A stretch of 34,903 bases of DNA from Clostridiales bacterium (GTDB lineage Bacteria; Bacillota; Clostridia; Lachnospirales; WQUN01): the NCBI GenBank assembly GCA_031263155.1, contig JAISGK010000035.1, positions 1 through 34,903 of the forward strand, in the 5' to 3' direction. Numbering within the stretch: the stretch's first letter is position 1; each line of letters opens with the position of its first letter. The position numbers and the translations under genes are program-made. The notes beneath the pieces were generated by a model. That model ran no database searches. It saw only the letters and a program-made list of their open reading frames with translations, and was not told the origin of the DNA. This document shows positions 23,926-33,519 of this stretch, piece after piece.

Positions 23926-23937
23926 GATACATGTTTC
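23926..23937 (+). promoter_or_regulatory. Candidate LacI operator
   Basis: GATACATGTTTC is a near palindrome centred on ACATGT, placed 8 nt after the -10 box where a repressor would block initiation. The identical 12-mer occurs at 5-16. The link to the LacI protein is inferred from position only. Confidence 0.35.
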
Positions 23938-23973
23938 TTTGTTTCTCATGATGGGTTTTGCGGGAGGCGAGCT

Positions 23974-24909
23974 ATGAAAACAAAAAAACGATGGAAGAAA
24001 GATGATACGGAGCTTACGCTTTTGGCGCTGCCATCAGTTGTTTGGTTTGTCTTGTTTTTGTATTTGCCGATGATAGGGCTTTTGATTGCGTTCAAAGGTT
24101 ATAGGGTTTTTGCGGGGCATGGTTTTGTTTATAACTTGATTCATAGCGATTGGGTGGGGCTTAAGAATTTTGAATTTCTTTTTAAATCAAACAACATTAC
24201 GATTTTCCTAAGGAACACCTTGGGTTATAATGCTATTTTTATTATTTTGGGTATGGTTATACCTATTGCGTTTGCTATCATGCTCTCAATGCTAAGAAAC
24301 CGTTTTGCTTCAAAACTTTATCAGACAATTATGTTCTTTCCTCATTTTTTGTCTTGGGTGGTCGTTGCGTACTTCCTCTTTGCATTTTTGTCAACGGAAA
24401 AGGGAATTCTGAATAATATCATTGCGGCGTTTGGAGGCGAAAGGGTACAGTGGTATTCTCAGGCGAAATATTGGCCGTTTATTCTGGTTTTTATGCAGGT
24501 GTGGAAAACGGTAGGGTATAGTACAGTTATCTATTTGGCTTCTATTACGGCCATAGACGGTTCTCTTTATGAGGCCGCTGTTATTGATGGCGCTACCAAA
24601 TGGCAGCAGACAAAATATATCACAATTCCATCTCTTACAAGTATTGCTATCATTATGTTCCTTCTAAATGTTGGTAGAATGTTCTATTCGGATTTTGGGT
24701 TATTCTACCAGCTTACGCAAAGAATACCGGGTTCTCTTTATAATGTAGCATCTACACTCGATACATATGTTTATGCGGCGTTACAGGGAAACACGCCAGT
24801 AGGAATGACTGCGGCGGCCACGTTTTTTCAGTCTGTGGCTTGCGCCGTTACAATCTTGATAGCAAATGGAATCGTTCGCAAAATAGACCCGGAAAGCGCG
24901 TTAATTTAA
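23974..24909 (+). CDS. Sugar ABC transporter permease (LplB/COG4209 type)
   Basis: The 311-residue inner-membrane permease has six probable helices, the first near VWFVLFLYLPMIGLLIAF. The EAA loop that docks on the ATPase reads EAAVIDGATKWQQTKYITIP (about residues 203-222). This subfamily imports oligosaccharides or aldouronate-like glycans in Bacillota. A GGGAGG lies ahead of the ATG. It pairs with the next permease and the binding protein. No ATPase gene is present, which is usual because a shared MsmX-type ATPase often serves such importers. Confidence 0.94.
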   Translation: MKTKKRWKKDDTELTLLALPSVVWFVLFLYLPMIGLLIAFKGYRVFAGHGFVYNLIHSDWVGLKNFEFLFKSNNITIFLRNTLGYNAIFIILGMVIPIAFAIMLSMLRNRFASKLYQTIMFFPHFLSWVVVAYFLFAFLSTEKGILNNIIAAFGGERVQWYSQAKYWPFILVFMQVWKTVGYSTVIYLASITAIDGSLYEAAVIDGATKWQQTKYITIPSLTSIAIIMFLLNVGRMFYSDFGLFYQLTQRIPGSLYNVASTLDTYVYAALQGNTPVGMTAAATFFQSVACAVTILIANGIVRKIDPESALI

Positions 24910-24967
24910 GCCCTCTTTAGGAAGAACGTAATACACTTATAACTTTTATCAGTCGGGTGGTGGGTAA

Positions 24968-25903
24968 ATGGCTAGAGGTAAGAAAGATATGGATGAGAAT
25001 GACAGCGGGTTGAGGCTGGATAGAATCAAACCAGCTACGAATGTTTTTTTCAACGCATGGTTCGCCTTGCTTTCGTTTATTATTATTGTACCATTTATAT
25101 TTGTGATCATGATTTCTATATCGTCAACAAAATCAATCGCGGAACATGGCTATCAGCTTTGGCCCAGTGAGTTTTCCCTTGCGGCATACGCATATCTTTG
25201 GGGCGAACGAGTGACGATTTTACGTTCTTTAGGGGTTTCTGTTATCGTTGTTGTTTTGGGAACAGTTCTTGCGCTTTTATTAAACTCATCGCTTGGTTAT
25301 GTTTTATCTCGCAAAAGCTATAAATTGCGCGGGTTTCTGGTATGGCTTGCTTTTATACCAATGATTTTTAATGGCGGTATGGTCGCGTCGTATGTAGTAA
25401 ACGCAAATTTACTTCATTTACGAAACACAATTTGGATTTTAATATTGCCAATATGCGCTTCGCCGTTTAATATCATCATTTGCAGAACGTTTTTCCAACA
25501 CACAATACCAGATTCGGTCGTAGAATCAGCCGTCATTGATGGTTCATCACAGCTTAGGATTTACGCTCAGATGATTCTGCCATTGTCAAAACCTGTTCTG
25601 GCGACGATTGCGTTATTTACAGCTTTTGGGTACTGGAATGACTGGTTCTTCGCTTCACTATATATTGCGGATAAAAACTTGCTGACTTTGCAGGCTTTGT
25701 TAAACAACATTCAAAGATCCATCGACTTTATTGTCAATAACCCTACGCTGGGAGTGTCTTTAATGGCTTATAAAGCAAGTATGCCCTCTGAAGCGGTGCG
25801 TATGGCAATAACCATAATTGTTATTGTGCCGATTGCTATGGCATATCCATTTTTTCAAAGGTACTTTATATCCGGTTTAACAATCGGATCTGTAAAGGGA
25901 TAA
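24968..25903 (+). CDS. Sugar ABC transporter permease (LplC/YtcP type)
   Basis: The 311-residue second permease has helices starting at WFALLSFIIIVPFIFVIMIS. The EAA-like loop reads ESAVIDGSSQLRIYAQMILP, and it ends with the FFQRYFISGLTIGSVKG tail typical of YtcP/COG0395 proteins. It would form the heterodimeric channel with the preceding permease. It lies 58 nt after that gene, and its ATG follows GGTGGTGGG. The binding-protein gene follows 22 nt later. Confidence 0.94.
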   Translation: MARGKKDMDENDSGLRLDRIKPATNVFFNAWFALLSFIIIVPFIFVIMISISSTKSIAEHGYQLWPSEFSLAAYAYLWGERVTILRSLGVSVIVVVLGTVLALLLNSSLGYVLSRKSYKLRGFLVWLAFIPMIFNGGMVASYVVNANLLHLRNTIWILILPICASPFNIIICRTFFQHTIPDSVVESAVIDGSSQLRIYAQMILPLSKPVLATIALFTAFGYWNDWFFASLYIADKNLLTLQALLNNIQRSIDFIVNNPTLGVSLMAYKASMPSEAVRMAITIIVIVPIAMAYPFFQRYFISGLTIGSVKG

Positions 25904-25925
25904 ATTAAAAAGGAGGAAACAATTA

Positions 25926-27437
25926 ATGAAAAAATCAGTAAAATTAGTTTTACCGGCGGTGTTAGCCATCGTAATGCTTGCGGCGGGATGTTCGCCAAAA
26001 GCCTCCACCAATTCACCAGCGGCAGCGGCGTCAAATTCACCAGCCGCGAGTCAATCAGAAGCGGCGGCAACAGCAGCAGAAATAGAAACATCAGCAAACA
26101 ATGAAGTTGTCACTGTAAAATGGGAACAGTTGGGTGATAAGCCCGCAAACTATGATACATGGATTAGCGAGTTAAATGATTATATTGGCCCCCAATATGG
26201 CATTAACGCGGATGTAGACTTTATCAGCAACGCCGATTACGCAAACAGATCATCAGTTATTGTGCAGTCAGGCGAATATTTTGACATGATTTATACAAAC
26301 ACATCCAACTATGTTCCAAACGTAAGAATGGGCGCGTATATGGATATCAGTGATTTGGCAAAAACAGCGGCGCCAGACCTTTATAAATACATACCGGAAG
26401 ATATTTGGGAAGCGTCTACTGTTGACGGTAAGATTTATGGAGTGCCAACCTACAAAGACTGCGCGGCTACATTGGTCATGGTTTGGGATAGGGATTTAAC
26501 AGACCAGGCAGGTCTTAATATCAATGACTATACAACGTTTACAAGCATTGTTGAGCCTCTTACAAAAATTAAAGACGAGACGGGTCAGCCGTCATTAATC
26601 GTTGACGATGGCGGGGTTAGCGGTCTTATTAATCCCATCTATGACGATATGGGAACAGCCTTGACTGCGGTAGGCGTTCGTTATGACGACACAAGCCGCA
26701 CAGCGGGTTTTACACTGGAACAGCCGGATGTTATGGCTGGGCTTAAGGCTATTCGTGAAATGTACCAATCAGGCGTTATCAACGCCGACGCGCCAACAAT
26801 ACATGAAACACCTGATAAAAAGCCCTTCTTTATTGCTCAAGGCTGGGTATCCGCAGCAAAAACAATTTGGGGGCCTAACGGCGACTACAATGCCGAAGCG
26901 GTTGTAATGGGAGACCCGATTATCAACAACTCTACTGTTCGCGGTTCTATCAACGCGGTTTATTCCGGTTCAAAGTACCCGGAGCAGGCGCTTCAAATGC
27001 TTCAAGTGGCAAACCTTGACGTGAAGGTTCGCGATATGTTTTATTATGGCCTAGAGGGCGAAAACTTTAATTACACCGCTGATAACAAGGTTGAAAAACT
27101 AAGCACAGACTGGCAGGTGGCAGCTTACGCTCAAGCAACTTTCTTTACTGTAACACCGCTTGCTGACGTTGAAATTAACCAATGGGATGAAATCAAAGAA
27201 CTTAACGAAATTGCGCAAGCGGGAACCTTGCTTGGCTTTAGCTTTGACACTTCATCTATAGAAACTGAATTGGCAAATTGCCGCGATATTATGTCAAAAT
27301 ATAAGGCAGAGCTTATGACAGGCGCTATAGACCCGGAAGAAACAGTAGCACAGATTAAAGCCGAAATGGAAAACGTAGGATTAAATAATATCTTAGAAGA
27401 AGCGCAGAAACAGATTGACGCCGCGAATTTTAGCTAG
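25926..27437 (+). CDS. Extracellular solute-binding lipoprotein of the sugar importer
   Basis: The 503-residue family-1 solute-binding protein has a signal peptide with lipobox (LAAGC, Cys22), then a low-complexity Ser/Ala/Asn linker of about 40 residues, typical of Gram-positive lipoproteins. The mature domain includes IYGVPTYKDCAATLVMVWD and GSKYPEQALQMLQVANLD, seen in LplA/YtcQ-type proteins. It would capture the glycan outside the cell and deliver it to the two permeases just upstream. AAGGAGG gives a strong ribosome site. A MITE follows, so expression of downstream genes may differ. Confidence 0.93.
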   Translation: MKKSVKLVLPAVLAIVMLAAGCSPKASTNSPAAAASNSPAASQSEAAATAAEIETSANNEVVTVKWEQLGDKPANYDTWISELNDYIGPQYGINADVDFISNADYANRSSVIVQSGEYFDMIYTNTSNYVPNVRMGAYMDISDLAKTAAPDLYKYIPEDIWEASTVDGKIYGVPTYKDCAATLVMVWDRDLTDQAGLNINDYTTFTSIVEPLTKIKDETGQPSLIVDDGGVSGLINPIYDDMGTALTAVGVRYDDTSRTAGFTLEQPDVMAGLKAIREMYQSGVINADAPTIHETPDKKPFFIAQGWVSAAKTIWGPNGDYNAEAVVMGDPIINNSTVRGSINAVYSGSKYPEQALQMLQVANLDVKVRDMFYYGLEGENFNYTADNKVEKLSTDWQVAAYAQATFFTVTPLADVEINQWDEIKELNEIAQAGTLLGFSFDTSSIETELANCRDIMSKYKAELMTGAIDPEETVAQIKAEMENVGLNNILEEAQKQIDAANFS

Positions 27438-27459
27438 TATTTTTGATATCCCGTTTGTT

Positions 27460-27600
27460 TACAATACTCTAAACGTGCGTTTTTCAAATTGGGTATAGGT
27501 GCGCAGCGGTCAGGGGGGTATGTTTTCGTAGGGGCGCGCACATTGCGCGCCCCTACGAGGTCAAAATCCTTTTGTGAAAACGCACGTTTAGAGTACAATA
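27460..27600. mobile_element. MITE with 7-bp target duplication
   Basis: A 127-bp element (27467-27593) has terminal inverted repeats CTCTAAACGTGCGTTTTTCA and TGAAAACGCACGTTTAGAG (one extra T on the left). It is flanked on both sides by TACAATA (27460-27466 and 27594-27600), the expected target duplication. The centre holds a perfect 15-bp inverted repeat with a 3-nt loop (27526-27558). It encodes nothing. The transposase that mobilised it is not in the window. Confidence 0.85.
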
Positions 27601-27628
27601 GCCGCGAAATTTTGAAAAGAGGGAAAGG

Positions 27629-30058
27629 ATGTCGGAAAAAAGAAGCGGGAAGATATTTTTAACCACAACTCATCACTCGGATTTAACATGGCAATTCTCT
27701 TATGAAAAATACGATGAGTTGCGTGAGCAGCAATTGAATCTTGTTATGGGCTTTTTTTCTAAATACCCTGAATACAGTTTTATGATGGAACAATCTTACG
27801 TACTCCAAAATTACATAAATCGCAATCCTGAAAAAAAGGGATTGATTCAAAAATTGGTAAACCATGGCGAGGGTAATCTTGAATTGGTCGGAAGTTTTTC
27901 GATTCCAGATCTAAACCTTTGTCATGGAGAGTCGTTTATCCGCAATTGTATCAGCGGGCTTGATTATTATCAGAAAGAATTTGGAGTTATACCCATTACG
28001 GCAAGATTATCGGACGCTTTTGGTATGCCGATGCAAGTGCCGCAAATTTTAGCTCAGTTGGGTTATCGTTATTTGATGCCGGGGCGTTTGCCTAACGCGC
28101 CTTCTGATCTGGATTCTGATCACTCATTTATCTGGAAGGGAGCGGCGGATGCGCAGGTTGTTGTGGTGCAGCCCGATGCGGCCGTAGACAAGTCATCCCA
28201 CCTTACAAACGTTCCTGTTATGTACAATCCCAGAGAGCGCTTTACGAAAACATTAATGGATTTACAAAACACCGAAGGCAATATTTTAGCCTACTATATG
28301 ACAGAAATAGAGTTATTTGACGAACTGTTTTTTGAGGTTTTAGAAGAAGTAAATCAAAACCTTAAAGCCAAAAGAGCGGTTACCTTTGGGCGTTTTGCTG
28401 ACTATTGCAAAACAATTGACGAAAGTCGCTTGCAATCCTATCAAGGAGAATTCAATCCCACATTTACTGGGTGTTATACCACTCGCATAGAGGTTAAGAA
28501 AAAAACCCGCGAAGCGGAAAACGCGCTATTCGCGGCGGAGTTGGCGTCTGCTTATACAGGCAGCCCTGTTAACCTGACTCAAGCATGGGCAGAGCTGGCT
28601 TTGGGGCAATTCCACGATGCGGCGTGCGGGTGCCATCATGATATTTGTAATATTGATGTTCATCAAAAACTGGACTTTGCTATTGGGAGCGCGGTAAAAG
28701 AACGCGGTAAGGCGATGCAAAACGCGGAAGGCAATCTCCTCATGGTTATGAACCCTTCTGGGTATTCAGGGGATGTAATGGTAGAAACAACGCAAGATGC
28801 CCTACCGGCGGGTCTGCCTGTTCAAAAGGACGGCTCAAGGTTTTGCTTTTTAGCAAAAATTCCTGCTCATGGCGTCAAATATTTTAATAGAGGCGGCAAT
28901 TTCAAGGAAAGTGAAAAGCATGACCCGAAAGCATACAAGGGAGAAACAGATTATTTTACTTTTGATTTCACAGAAGCCGCGCCTCGCATTGCTTCAAAGA
29001 AATTCGCACATTCTGTATTTGGTCAATCTCATTTCGCGGAGCTGCAATTTCGGCATGACAATGGTTCAATGTGGGACGAATTTCTGTTTGAGCCGCCATT
29101 TGGCGCGGAGCATCAAGAAGAAACCGTCACAAGCGTTGAAGAAGGATCTGTGTTTATTAAGGTGACAACAAAGGGTTATGTCATACCCCACAAGAAGCCG
29201 AATTCCGGCAATTTAGGCTTATATTGGCCGGGCTTTCATTCCCTCACTTTTAGTAAAGAATATATTTTCCCATTGCGTCAGGATTATTTCAAACTGCGCA
29301 TAGCCATAGATTTTGCTGGATGTAACACAAAAATTTCATTGCGGATTCCTTTGGAGATTAACCCGATGCAATCGGTAGCGCTCTATGATACTCCTTTTGG
29401 CGCGGTACAAAGGAAACCCTATTTTGAAGTCCCTTTCCAATATGAGCAAACGATGCGGGCTCTATCCAACAGTTCTGGATATCTTCACGCAAAAGGCGAT
29501 TACCCCGCGCTTCATTGGGTGGATTATCGGGACTACCACGTAGGGCTTGCCGTTGCAAACAGCGGGACTCCTGGGCATCAAATGGTCGGCAAGGATATGA
29601 CGATCAGCTTGCTGCGCAGTGGAACCCGTACTATTGACGGCACGATGTATCCGCAGCCAGGAGCAATGGATAACGGCGTTCATACTTATGAATTCGCGTT
29701 TTCTCAACACGCGGGAAATGAACCGGAGAAAGCTCTGTGGCTTGCTTCTGTCTTAAACCGCAAGCCTGTTTGTGTATTAACAGAATCAAAAAGCCTGCGT
29801 GAAGAAAGTCTTGTTTGGTTTCAACAGGATAATATTGCGGTTTCGTCAATTTATCCTCAGGGCGGCTCAATTATTGTTCGCGCTTATGAATGTTTTGGCA
29901 CAGAAACGAAAGCCATTTTGTGCTGCGGAGAAAAAGTGGCTTGCTATAACGCTGATATGAAAGGATTGATTGGCGAAGAGCAGGATAAAGGAAATATTTT
30001 ATTTAAGCCTTACGAAATTAAAACCTTCGCGCTAAAAAATATAGATATGAACGTGTAA
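27629..30058 (+). CDS. Glycoside hydrolase family 38-like alpha-mannosidase
   Basis: 809 residues, probably cytosolic (no signal peptide). The N-terminal GH38 core shows the zinc pair His16-x-Asp18 in THHSDLTW, the probable nucleophile Asp129 in LSDAFGMPMQVPQIL, and the later metal histidine His329 in LGQFHDAACG. The C-terminal 450 residues are beta-rich, as in the mannosidase middle and C-terminal domains. GH38 enzymes release alpha-mannose from glycans. The motifs differ from the commonest forms (HxHxDPxW), so the substrate may be an unusual mannoside. The ATG follows AGGGAAAGG. It lies after the importer, which probably delivers its substrate. Confidence 0.82.
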   Translation: MSEKRSGKIFLTTTHHSDLTWQFSYEKYDELREQQLNLVMGFFSKYPEYSFMMEQSYVLQNYINRNPEKKGLIQKLVNHGEGNLELVGSFSIPDLNLCHGESFIRNCISGLDYYQKEFGVIPITARLSDAFGMPMQVPQILAQLGYRYLMPGRLPNAPSDLDSDHSFIWKGAADAQVVVVQPDAAVDKSSHLTNVPVMYNPRERFTKTLMDLQNTEGNILAYYMTEIELFDELFFEVLEEVNQNLKAKRAVTFGRFADYCKTIDESRLQSYQGEFNPTFTGCYTTRIEVKKKTREAENALFAAELASAYTGSPVNLTQAWAELALGQFHDAACGCHHDICNIDVHQKLDFAIGSAVKERGKAMQNAEGNLLMVMNPSGYSGDVMVETTQDALPAGLPVQKDGSRFCFLAKIPAHGVKYFNRGGNFKESEKHDPKAYKGETDYFTFDFTEAAPRIASKKFAHSVFGQSHFAELQFRHDNGSMWDEFLFEPPFGAEHQEETVTSVEEGSVFIKVTTKGYVIPHKKPNSGNLGLYWPGFHSLTFSKEYIFPLRQDYFKLRIAIDFAGCNTKISLRIPLEINPMQSVALYDTPFGAVQRKPYFEVPFQYEQTMRALSNSSGYLHAKGDYPALHWVDYRDYHVGLAVANSGTPGHQMVGKDMTISLLRSGTRTIDGTMYPQPGAMDNGVHTYEFAFSQHAGNEPEKALWLASVLNRKPVCVLTESKSLREESLVWFQQDNIAVSSIYPQGGSIIVRAYECFGTETKAILCCGEKVACYNADMKGLIGEEQDKGNILFKPYEIKTFALKNIDMNV

Positions 30059-30080
30059 GAAAAGGTGATGACGCTATTAT

Positions 30081-31364
30081 ATGATAATACAAAATACATC
30101 ATTAGGGTTTGAGCCTCAAAAATTAAAACATGCCTTTGGCTTTAAAGGGAATTATCTTACAGAGCTTTGGCAAACCGCCGTGTTGTTGGATGATGGAGAG
30201 TATCAGGCGATTGGGCTGGGTACCCAAAGCGTTTTGTGGTCCGACGGCTCTGTTTTTGATCAATATGGTGAGGATAAGGGTAATAGACTGATGTTATCGG
30301 TCAGCCGTTATGCTCTTGATTTACTCAAGGGCAATATGGTTTGTGAACCGTATCAAATGCTACAGGGTATTTTTGATGCTGTGTATGCCTACGCAAAGCA
30401 AATAGCAAAAAATCTTCATCTGAAAAGAACCTTTGTCTTAAATGCTCTTGTTCCGATTGACAATGCTTTGTGGCTGTTATACGCAAAACAAAGAAAGATA
30501 AAATCCTTCGGCAATATCCTAAATGGCGAAGAAAACAAAGGGCTTTTGAATATTCCGTTAATTTCTTACGCAACAGAGGCGGAAGAAATAAAATCTCTTT
30601 TGACTGGCGGCGCCGGGTTAATTAAAATTAAAATCGGCTCTGACCCCGGCAAGGATAACAATCTGCTAAAGATGCTGAAATGGGATAAAGAACGGCTGAA
30701 AGAAATTCACCAAATTGCGTCAGGGTATACAACCCCATACACAATCGATAACAAAATAAGATATTATCTTGACGCAAACGGGCGTTATCCCAATAAGGCC
30801 ATACTGCAAAGTTTTTTGGAATATGCCGATGAAATAGGCGCGCTTAAACAGATTGTTCTTTTTGAAGAGCCTTTTCCAGAGGAATGTTTGATTGACGTTA
30901 AGGACATTCCCGTGACCGTAGCAATGGATGAAAGCGCGCATTCCATTGAGGATCTGGAAAACAGGATAAGGTTAGGGTATAAGGCGGTTGCTCTTAAACC
31001 TATTGCCAAAACATTGTCTTACAGTTTAAAAATGCTTGAAATTGCGAAAAAGCATGATATATCCTGCTTTTGTGCTGATTTAACGGTTAATCCGAATCTT
31101 GTGGCGTGGAACCAAAATGTCGCGGCAAGGCTTGCCCCTCTTCAAGGTATGCGGATAGGGGCTTTCGAGTCGAACGGCGCGCAAAACTATGAAAATTGGG
31201 ATGATATGAAGGCTTATTCATCTTGCTATCATGAACCAATGCAAGGCGTGTATTTGTTGGATAAAGAGTTTTACGCGAAAAGTGGAGGCATCTTTGATGT
31301 AAGCCAGCATTATGTTGATGTCGCGCGAAGAGGGATAGAAAAAAATAATAAAGGCGTGATTTGA
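30081..31364 (+). CDS. Enolase-superfamily protein (mandelate racemase/dehydratase-like)
   Basis: The 427-residue protein has an N-terminal capping domain and a C-terminal barrel. Visible catalytic set: Lys182/Lys184 in LIKIKIG, metal ligands Asp231 (LDANG), Glu262 (FEEP) and Asp283 (AMDES), and Lys306 in ALKP. These are the usual places for proton abstraction and magnesium binding in dehydratases and epimerases acting on acid sugars or dipeptides. The exact reaction cannot be told. It lies 22 nt after the mannosidase-like gene, and its stop overlaps the next start by one base. Confidence 0.85.
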   Translation: MIIQNTSLGFEPQKLKHAFGFKGNYLTELWQTAVLLDDGEYQAIGLGTQSVLWSDGSVFDQYGEDKGNRLMLSVSRYALDLLKGNMVCEPYQMLQGIFDAVYAYAKQIAKNLHLKRTFVLNALVPIDNALWLLYAKQRKIKSFGNILNGEENKGLLNIPLISYATEAEEIKSLLTGGAGLIKIKIGSDPGKDNNLLKMLKWDKERLKEIHQIASGYTTPYTIDNKIRYYLDANGRYPNKAILQSFLEYADEIGALKQIVLFEEPFPEECLIDVKDIPVTVAMDESAHSIEDLENRIRLGYKAVALKPIAKTLSYSLKMLEIAKKHDISCFCADLTVNPNLVAWNQNVAARLAPLQGMRIGAFESNGAQNYENWDDMKAYSSCYHEPMQGVYLLDKEFYAKSGGIFDVSQHYVDVARRGIEKNNKGVI

Positions 31365-32311
31365 TGGCGAAACATATTAAAATTGCCGCAATTGGCGGAA
31401 GCGCCCCGCGATATGACAAATATATGTCGGTTTCGGAAATCAATCATATCATCCTCAAGCATTTTGAAGCCAAGCTAGAGAGTGTTCTAACTGATAAACC
31501 GGATTTAATTGTTTTCCCTGAAATGTGTGATTTTGCGTTGGATGAGCCAATGGCCCACAACATAGCCTATATAAAAGAACGCGGCAGCGATATTCTGGAT
31601 TTTATCTGTGCGACAGCCCAAAAAAACAATACCTTTGTTGCCTATTCTACCACAAGAGTTCTAGAAAGCGGATCACTGGCGCAGTCAACCTATTTTATTG
31701 ACCGAAACGGTAACGCTCTGGGCATATATAACAAGCATTGCCTTACAATCGGCGAACTAGAGAATGGCTATCAATGCGGTTCTAAAGAAATGGTGATTGC
31801 GTGCGAGCTGGGCAGAGTGGGTTTTGTTACGTGCTTTGACCTAAACTTTCAGAGTTTATGTGATCAATATATAAAGCAAGATGTTGATTTGCTTGTGTTT
31901 TCTTCTGTCTTTCATGGGGGATTGATGCAGAACCATTGGGCTTATGCGAACAGAGCGTTTTTTGTTGGGGCGGTTCATAATCTGCCATGCGGTATAATTG
32001 CTCCAAATGGAGAAACGATTGCGTCCTCAACGCATTATTACAACTATATTGTTAAAGATATAAATCTGGATTTTGAGGTATTTCATCTTGACTTTAACGC
32101 TGAGAAATTAAGGCTGGCGAAACAAAAGTATGGCGGCGCGATTCGGATTCAAGACTCAGGTTTTCTTGGCTCTATCGTTTTGTATTCGGAATCTTATGAT
32201 TTTACGGTAAAGGATATGATCAAAGAGTTTGGTTTGGAAAGCCTTGACCATTATATGCAAAGAGCGGAATTGTTACAGATTCAGAATAGATATGAAAGCT
32301 CCAGGGGGTAA
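31364..32311 (+). CDS. Carbon-nitrogen hydrolase (nitrilase superfamily)
   Basis: The 315-residue protein has the nitrilase catalytic triad: Glu53 in VFPEMCDF, Lys124 in IYNKHCL and Cys157 in GFVTCFDLNF. The superfamily hydrolyses amides or nitriles, releasing ammonia. In this operon an N-acyl or carbamoyl sugar derivative is a possible substrate, which is inferred. I start at the ATG at 31364, which overlaps the previous stop (TGATG). Its own stop overlaps the start of the following Gfo/Idh/MocA gene by one base (TAATG). Confidence 0.9.
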   Translation: MAKHIKIAAIGGSAPRYDKYMSVSEINHIILKHFEAKLESVLTDKPDLIVFPEMCDFALDEPMAHNIAYIKERGSDILDFICATAQKNNTFVAYSTTRVLESGSLAQSTYFIDRNGNALGIYNKHCLTIGELENGYQCGSKEMVIACELGRVGFVTCFDLNFQSLCDQYIKQDVDLLVFSSVFHGGLMQNHWAYANRAFFVGAVHNLPCGIIAPNGETIASSTHYYNYIVKDINLDFEVFHLDFNAEKLRLAKQKYGGAIRIQDSGFLGSIVLYSESYDFTVKDMIKEFGLESLDHYMQRAELLQIQNRYESSRG

Positions 32312-33495
32312 TGGATTTGGAAAAGAAAGCCGTTTTAGGAATTATCGGTTGTGGATTGATTGCGCGGGGAATGCACTTTGCCAATGCCTTTTCCAACCCG
32401 AGGATACGCGTAAAATGGTGTTGTGATTTGCTGGATGAGAATCTTGAATATGTAAAACAAAATTATACGCCCGAGAGACTGACAAAGGATTATATAGAGG
32501 TTTTGGATGACCCGGAAATAGACGGCGTAATGATTTTAACAACCCATGATGTGCGTTTGAAATTAATTAGAGACGCGGCGACTCGCCAAAAGCATATTTA
32601 TGTGGAAAAACCAATGGCGACGGATATGCGTGAAGTCTATGAAATTATGAAGATCATAAGAGAAACAAAGGTACAACTCGTGGTTGGATTCAACAGGCGC
32701 TGCGCCCCTATTGTTCAGGACGCCATTAAAATACTCAATGAACATCGCGCCAACCCCATTTCTCCGCCATGGCGATACAGGCGTTATGCCGACGATGACC
32801 AGGAAATGAAGGAATCAAAGGCGACTATGGTTCTGATGCGAGTGAATGACGATTATAAATCCTTTAAGTCATACGCTATGGATCCATATGTTGGGCATGG
32901 CGCTATTATGGGTGAGCTTTGCCACTTTGTTGACCTGGCTTATAAAATAATAGGCTGCGAGCCGGTAAAGGTTTATACGGAAGGCTGGGCGCGACTTAAC
33001 CAATCCATCGTTTTGCAATTTGAAGACCAGTCTATTTGTACGATTGTGGATGCGGCTGTCGGCAGCTTTGACCATCCAAAAGAATTGATTGAAATTTATA
33101 ACAACGGCATGAGTATGCAGCTTGATTTTTATTTGCAATTGCGCGTTGGCGGAATCGAAAGCGTTCAAAAAATAGACTATCCTTTCAAAGAGGATATGTA
33201 TCCTGAGATTACCGACGGCGAAGGATCTATGCGCCTCATTAACAAAGTAATTGAACGCAATAAGCGTGTCACAAAATCGGACGAATTGGCATATCCGGTT
33301 GTTGATAAAGGCCATTATAATCTGCTTGATCAATTCATAGATTGTATTTTGCTTGGCGCGAAATCGCCCTCTAACGAATTGGACGGAGCAAGGTCGGCTC
33401 TTGTAACATTAAAAGCGGTTGAATCGGCGCGCCTTGGCTTGCCTGTCAAAATCAGCGTTGATGAGTATGATTTTATGTTTAAAACACATTTATAA
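32311..33495 (+). CDS. Gfo/Idh/MocA family oxidoreductase
   Basis: The 394-residue protein has a Rossmann motif LGIIGCGLIARGMHFANAF, the EKPMATDMREV catalytic-lysine loop, and GHGAIMGELCHFVDLAYKI in the C-terminal domain. The RRYADDD and nearby stretches resemble Gfo members found beside transferases acting on amino sugars. It is an NAD(P)-dependent enzyme, probably acting on a sugar released in this pathway. It is coupled to the nitrilase upstream and followed 24 nt later by the NagB-like gene. Confidence 0.92.
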   Translation: MDLEKKAVLGIIGCGLIARGMHFANAFSNPRIRVKWCCDLLDENLEYVKQNYTPERLTKDYIEVLDDPEIDGVMILTTHDVRLKLIRDAATRQKHIYVEKPMATDMREVYEIMKIIRETKVQLVVGFNRRCAPIVQDAIKILNEHRANPISPPWRYRRYADDDQEMKESKATMVLMRVNDDYKSFKSYAMDPYVGHGAIMGELCHFVDLAYKIIGCEPVKVYTEGWARLNQSIVLQFEDQSICTIVDAAVGSFDHPKELIEIYNNGMSMQLDFYLQLRVGGIESVQKIDYPFKEDMYPEITDGEGSMRLINKVIERNKRVTKSDELAYPVVDKGHYNLLDQFIDCILLGAKSPSNELDGARSALVTLKAVESARLGLPVKISVDEYDFMFKTHL

Positions 33496-33519
33496 GTGTG
33501 GGCATACGGAGGAATTAAG

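Noticed and set aside
24910-24967. Missing ATPase gene for the sugar importer
   Set aside because: Not treated as an anomaly, because importers of this class in Bacillota commonly use a shared ATPase encoded elsewhere.
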